Assembly: GCA_905235425.1 (NCBI GenBank)
Contig: CAJOKY010000219.1
Location: 1 to 6,855, forward strand
Direction: 5' to 3'
DNA: 6,855 nt
Origin: an uncultured Selenomonadaceae bacterium
GTDB lineage: Bacteria > Bacillota > Negativicutes > Selenomonadales > Selenomonadaceae
Shown here: positions 5,601-6,855 of the stretch, in pieces
Position numbering within the stretch: the stretch's first letter is position 1
Layout of the letters: every line of letters begins with the position of its first letter
Translations under genes and position numbers: made by a program
The notes under the pieces: model-generated
Databases searched by the model: none
Seen by the model: only the letters and a program-made list of their open reading frames with translations
Told to the model about the DNA's origin: nothing

Positions 5601-6855
5601 TTAAAGAACCTCTTCAAAAAAATTCTAAACGCATTCAAAAACAGCTTGATAATGATATCACCGTTATTATCGGCAACCCCCCTTATTCTGTCGGTCAGAA
5701 GTCTGCTAATGACAACGCGCAGAATAATTACTACGACAAGCTTGAAAAGCGAATCAGCAACACCTACGCCGCCGGTACAAACGCCACAAATAAAAATTCG
5801 CTTTATGACAGCTACATTAAAGCGTTTCGCTGGGCAAGTGACAGGATTGGTGACAGCGGCGTTATTGGTTTTGTCACTAATGCCGGTTGGCTTGACGGCG
5901 CGGCTATGGACGGCTTACGAAATTGTTTTGTACAGGAATTTTCCGAAGTTTACGTATTCAATCTGCGCGGCAATGCCCGTACTCAAGGTGAACTTAGACG
6001 GCGTGAAAAAGATAACGTTTTCGGTCAAGGTTCACGCGCTCCAATCGCCATTACCGTGCTTGTCAAAAATCCCGCGCATAACGGCGACGCGCAGATACAT
6101 TATCTTGATATCGGCGATTATCTTACACGTGACGATAAACTTTCACGAATAAAAAATTTGCGAACTGTCTTAAGCAACGAATTTAAAATCATCACGCCAA
6201 ATGACAAAGGCGATTGGATTAATCAGCGCGGCAATGACTTTGAAAATTTTATCTCGCTTGGAGATAAAAATAAAAATATAAAAACTTTCTTTGATATAAA
6301 TTCTTTAGGAATTATTACGGCAAGAGATGCTTGGTGTTATAATTTTTCACGCGCCGAATTGGAAAAAAATATTCAACTGACGATTGACTACTACAACACG
6401 CACACACAATTTAACGTTGATACAAAAAAAATCACTTGGACATATTGCACAGTACAAAATAAATTGCGTAAGCGCGAATATAAATTTGACGCCGCGAAAA
6501 TTATTGAAAGCTTATATCGTCCATTTTGTAAAATAAATTTTTACTATGATAGATGGTTGAATGAGCGCGTTTATCAGATGCCGAAAATTTTTCCGACCGG
6601 CAATGAAGAAAATATTTTAATATGCGTAAGCGGCATTGGCGGCAGTAAAAATTTCTCAGTTATGATTTTTGATAGAATTACCTGCCTTGACACTATCGAA
6701 AAAGGGCAATGTTTTCCTCTGTATTGGTACGAAAAGCCAAAAGAGATGAATTTATTCGGTAGCGACGAATACGAGCGACGCGACGGCGTGAGTGATTTTA
6801 TTTTACGTCAAGCTAATTTGCTTTATGGCGACGTGACAAAGGAAGATATTTTTTA
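2672..6855 (+). CDS. Type ISP restriction-modification enzyme (LlaGI/LlaBIII-like), C-terminus beyond window
   Basis: I read this frame codon by codon and found 1394 complete codons with no stop or frameshift. Family members are about 1,570-1,600 residues, so roughly 200 C-terminal residues lie outside the window. Domains in order: an Mrr-like PD-(D/E)xK nuclease (about 1-165) with G-x-D-x-G-I-D67 and Q81-C-K83; a superfamily 2 helicase (about 170-600) with RDYQ (177-180), Walker A CGTGKT (203-208), DEAH (326-329), MTATP (360-364), SEGVDVP (556-562) and QAVGRAMR (581-588); a helical coupler; an N6-adenine methyltransferase with GIVYTP (851-856), DPFTGTGTF (888-896) and catalytic NPPY (1002-1005); then the target-recognition region from about 1175. 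Known relatives methylate one strand of an asymmetric site and, at unmethylated sites, translocate downstream and cut where two enzymes meet head-on. The ATG at 2672 follows GGGAAG (2659-2664); the upstream in-frame stop is at 2594. All catalytic motifs seen are intact, so it is probably active. Confidence 0.95.
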   Translation, partial: MITFDDILKNYREDFALSEREKGSRFERLMKNFLRTYSVFRGKFTDVWLWKDFPYKNEFGGSDLGIDIVTKTVDGEFWAVQCKFYAETSTIDKPAVDSFISASGQHFFIDGVKKIFSARIWISTTENYTYNAKKMFKNQSPPVQIINIDTLRRAQVNWTLLDNGYFDEPAKIYRNLRDYQIDAVNAAKEHFKKYDRGQLIMACGTGKTFTSLKITEKLFHTGKILFLVPSITLLKQTLEEWAAYSEKPINAFCICSDSTVTKNYEDEIVDVNLPLPAMTDETKISDALKNLRGDNLTVIFSTYQSIDVVAKVQSILNFKFDLIICDEAHRTAGYTFTDDEKLFSKVHDENFIRADKRMYMTATPKLFSSSEKDRKKESTAAIWSMDDQKIFGREFYSISFKKAIEKGCLTDYKVLVLTVYEGSLGKKLREIIHDKSTLINTDDALKIVGCINALSKKCDEKSLRLLGDDLSLMHTAVAFCSTIEKSRHFEEIFSEIQSAYKADLPDDEKNFLVDAAWSHVDGTMNDAIRGKKIFALKNTPREGNVCNILSNVRCLSEGVDVPALDAVIFIAPKKSRVEIVQAVGRAMRIAYEKKFGYIIIPVIIPIDKDPAKILSTSDFKEVWTIINSLRAHDERIDTWIEQIRLKRKSESSNSQTKHSDGKDHLIVAGAGAGTDLSDILLFAEFHDKIFARMIEFVGNPRYWTDWALRVKTIVERHTRRIKEIISVKGPAQTAFDEFHNDLSKNLNPSIKPDDVVDMLAQHMVTRPIFEALFDNDSFSKNNPVSIAMQKILAELDKDAFSKDYEIFSELYAQVRDQCKDMGDAKQRQEIIIRLYDSFFKMALPLTAQKLGIVYTPVEVVDFILNSVNDVLQKNFGKTFSAENVHILDPFTGTGTFITRLLQSGLIDKKVLPYKYNYEIHANEMVLLAYYIAAVNIENIFNANSKSYKPFNGICFTDTFQTYENDDNTSGQMSFADFKEPLQKNSKRIQKQLDNDITVIIGNPPYSVGQKSANDNAQNNYYDKLEKRISNTYAAGTNATNKNSLYDSYIKAFRWASDRIGDSGVIGFVTNAGWLDGAAMDGLRNCFVQEFSEVYVFNLRGNARTQGELRRREKDNVFGQGSRAPIAITVLVKNPAHNGDAQIHYLDIGDYLTRDDKLSRIKNLRTVLSNEFKIITPNDKGDWINQRGNDFENFISLGDKNKNIKTFFDINSLGIITARDAWCYNFSRAELEKNIQLTIDYYNTHTQFNVDTKKITWTYCTVQNKLRKREYKFDAAKIIESLYRPFCKINFYYDRWLNERVYQMPKIFPTGNEENILICVSGIGGSKNFSVMIFDRITCLDTIEKGQCFPLYWYEKPKEMNLFGSDEYERRDGVSDFILRQANLLYGDVTKEDIF

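Noticed and set aside
5388..6152. Plus-strand frame of 254 codons inside the restriction gene
   Set aside because: It lies in another frame within the methyltransferase part, whose motifs (DPFTGTGTF, NPPY) and family match are clear. The 254-residue product is an unnatural Thr/Leu/Pro-rich sequence.

Overview
The window looks like a chromosomal stretch of a bacterium of low to moderate G+C content. Shine-Dalgarno sites are good, intergenic DNA is A+T-rich, and a lipoprotein signal is present. The mix of biosynthetic genes, a 23S-intervening-type four-helix-bundle gene and degenerate heptamer repeats would suit an anaerobic Bacillota such as Negativicutes. That placement is a weak inference; nothing in the window fixes the taxonomy.

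The left third (1-2325) reads leftward on the minus strand. In transcription order it holds a small rhodanese-like lipoprotein (1852-2247), tryptophan synthase beta chain trpB (537-1763), a four-helix-bundle protein of the 23S rRNA-intervening-sequence family (124-483), and the first 24 codons of argC (1-74, running off the window). A good sigma70-type promoter lies upstream of the rhodanese gene (2297-2325), and I see no convincing terminator between the genes, so they may be cotranscribed. Each of the three gene junctions is filled almost entirely by a degenerate tandem array with a 7-bp period (91-127, 501-540, 1791-1860). Each array supplies or overlaps the stop codon of the gene transcribed into it. 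The two arrays around the four-helix-bundle gene carry the same heptamer in opposite orientations.

The middle (2326-2671) is a 346-bp divergent intergenic region with no convincing gene. It holds a 13-bp palindrome next to the rhodanese promoter, a plausible rightward promoter (2497-2525), and two back-to-back G+C-rich hairpins (2549-2603), both of which show AGGAC in the loop. This would be leader RNA of the rightward gene if that promoter is used.

The right 60% (2672-6855) is one uninterrupted rightward reading frame of 1394 complete codons that runs off the end. It is a single-chain Type ISP restriction-modification enzyme of the LlaGI/LlaBIII kind: Mrr-like nuclease, superfamily 2 helicase/translocase, coupler, gamma-type N6-adenine methyltransferase and the start of the target-recognition region. 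G+C falls from about 49% in the methyltransferase part to about 32% in the recognition part, as expected if the recognition domain was exchanged. This is an anti-phage defence gene beside housekeeping amino-acid genes. I found no sign of an integrase, insertion sequence, tRNA or CRISPR array.
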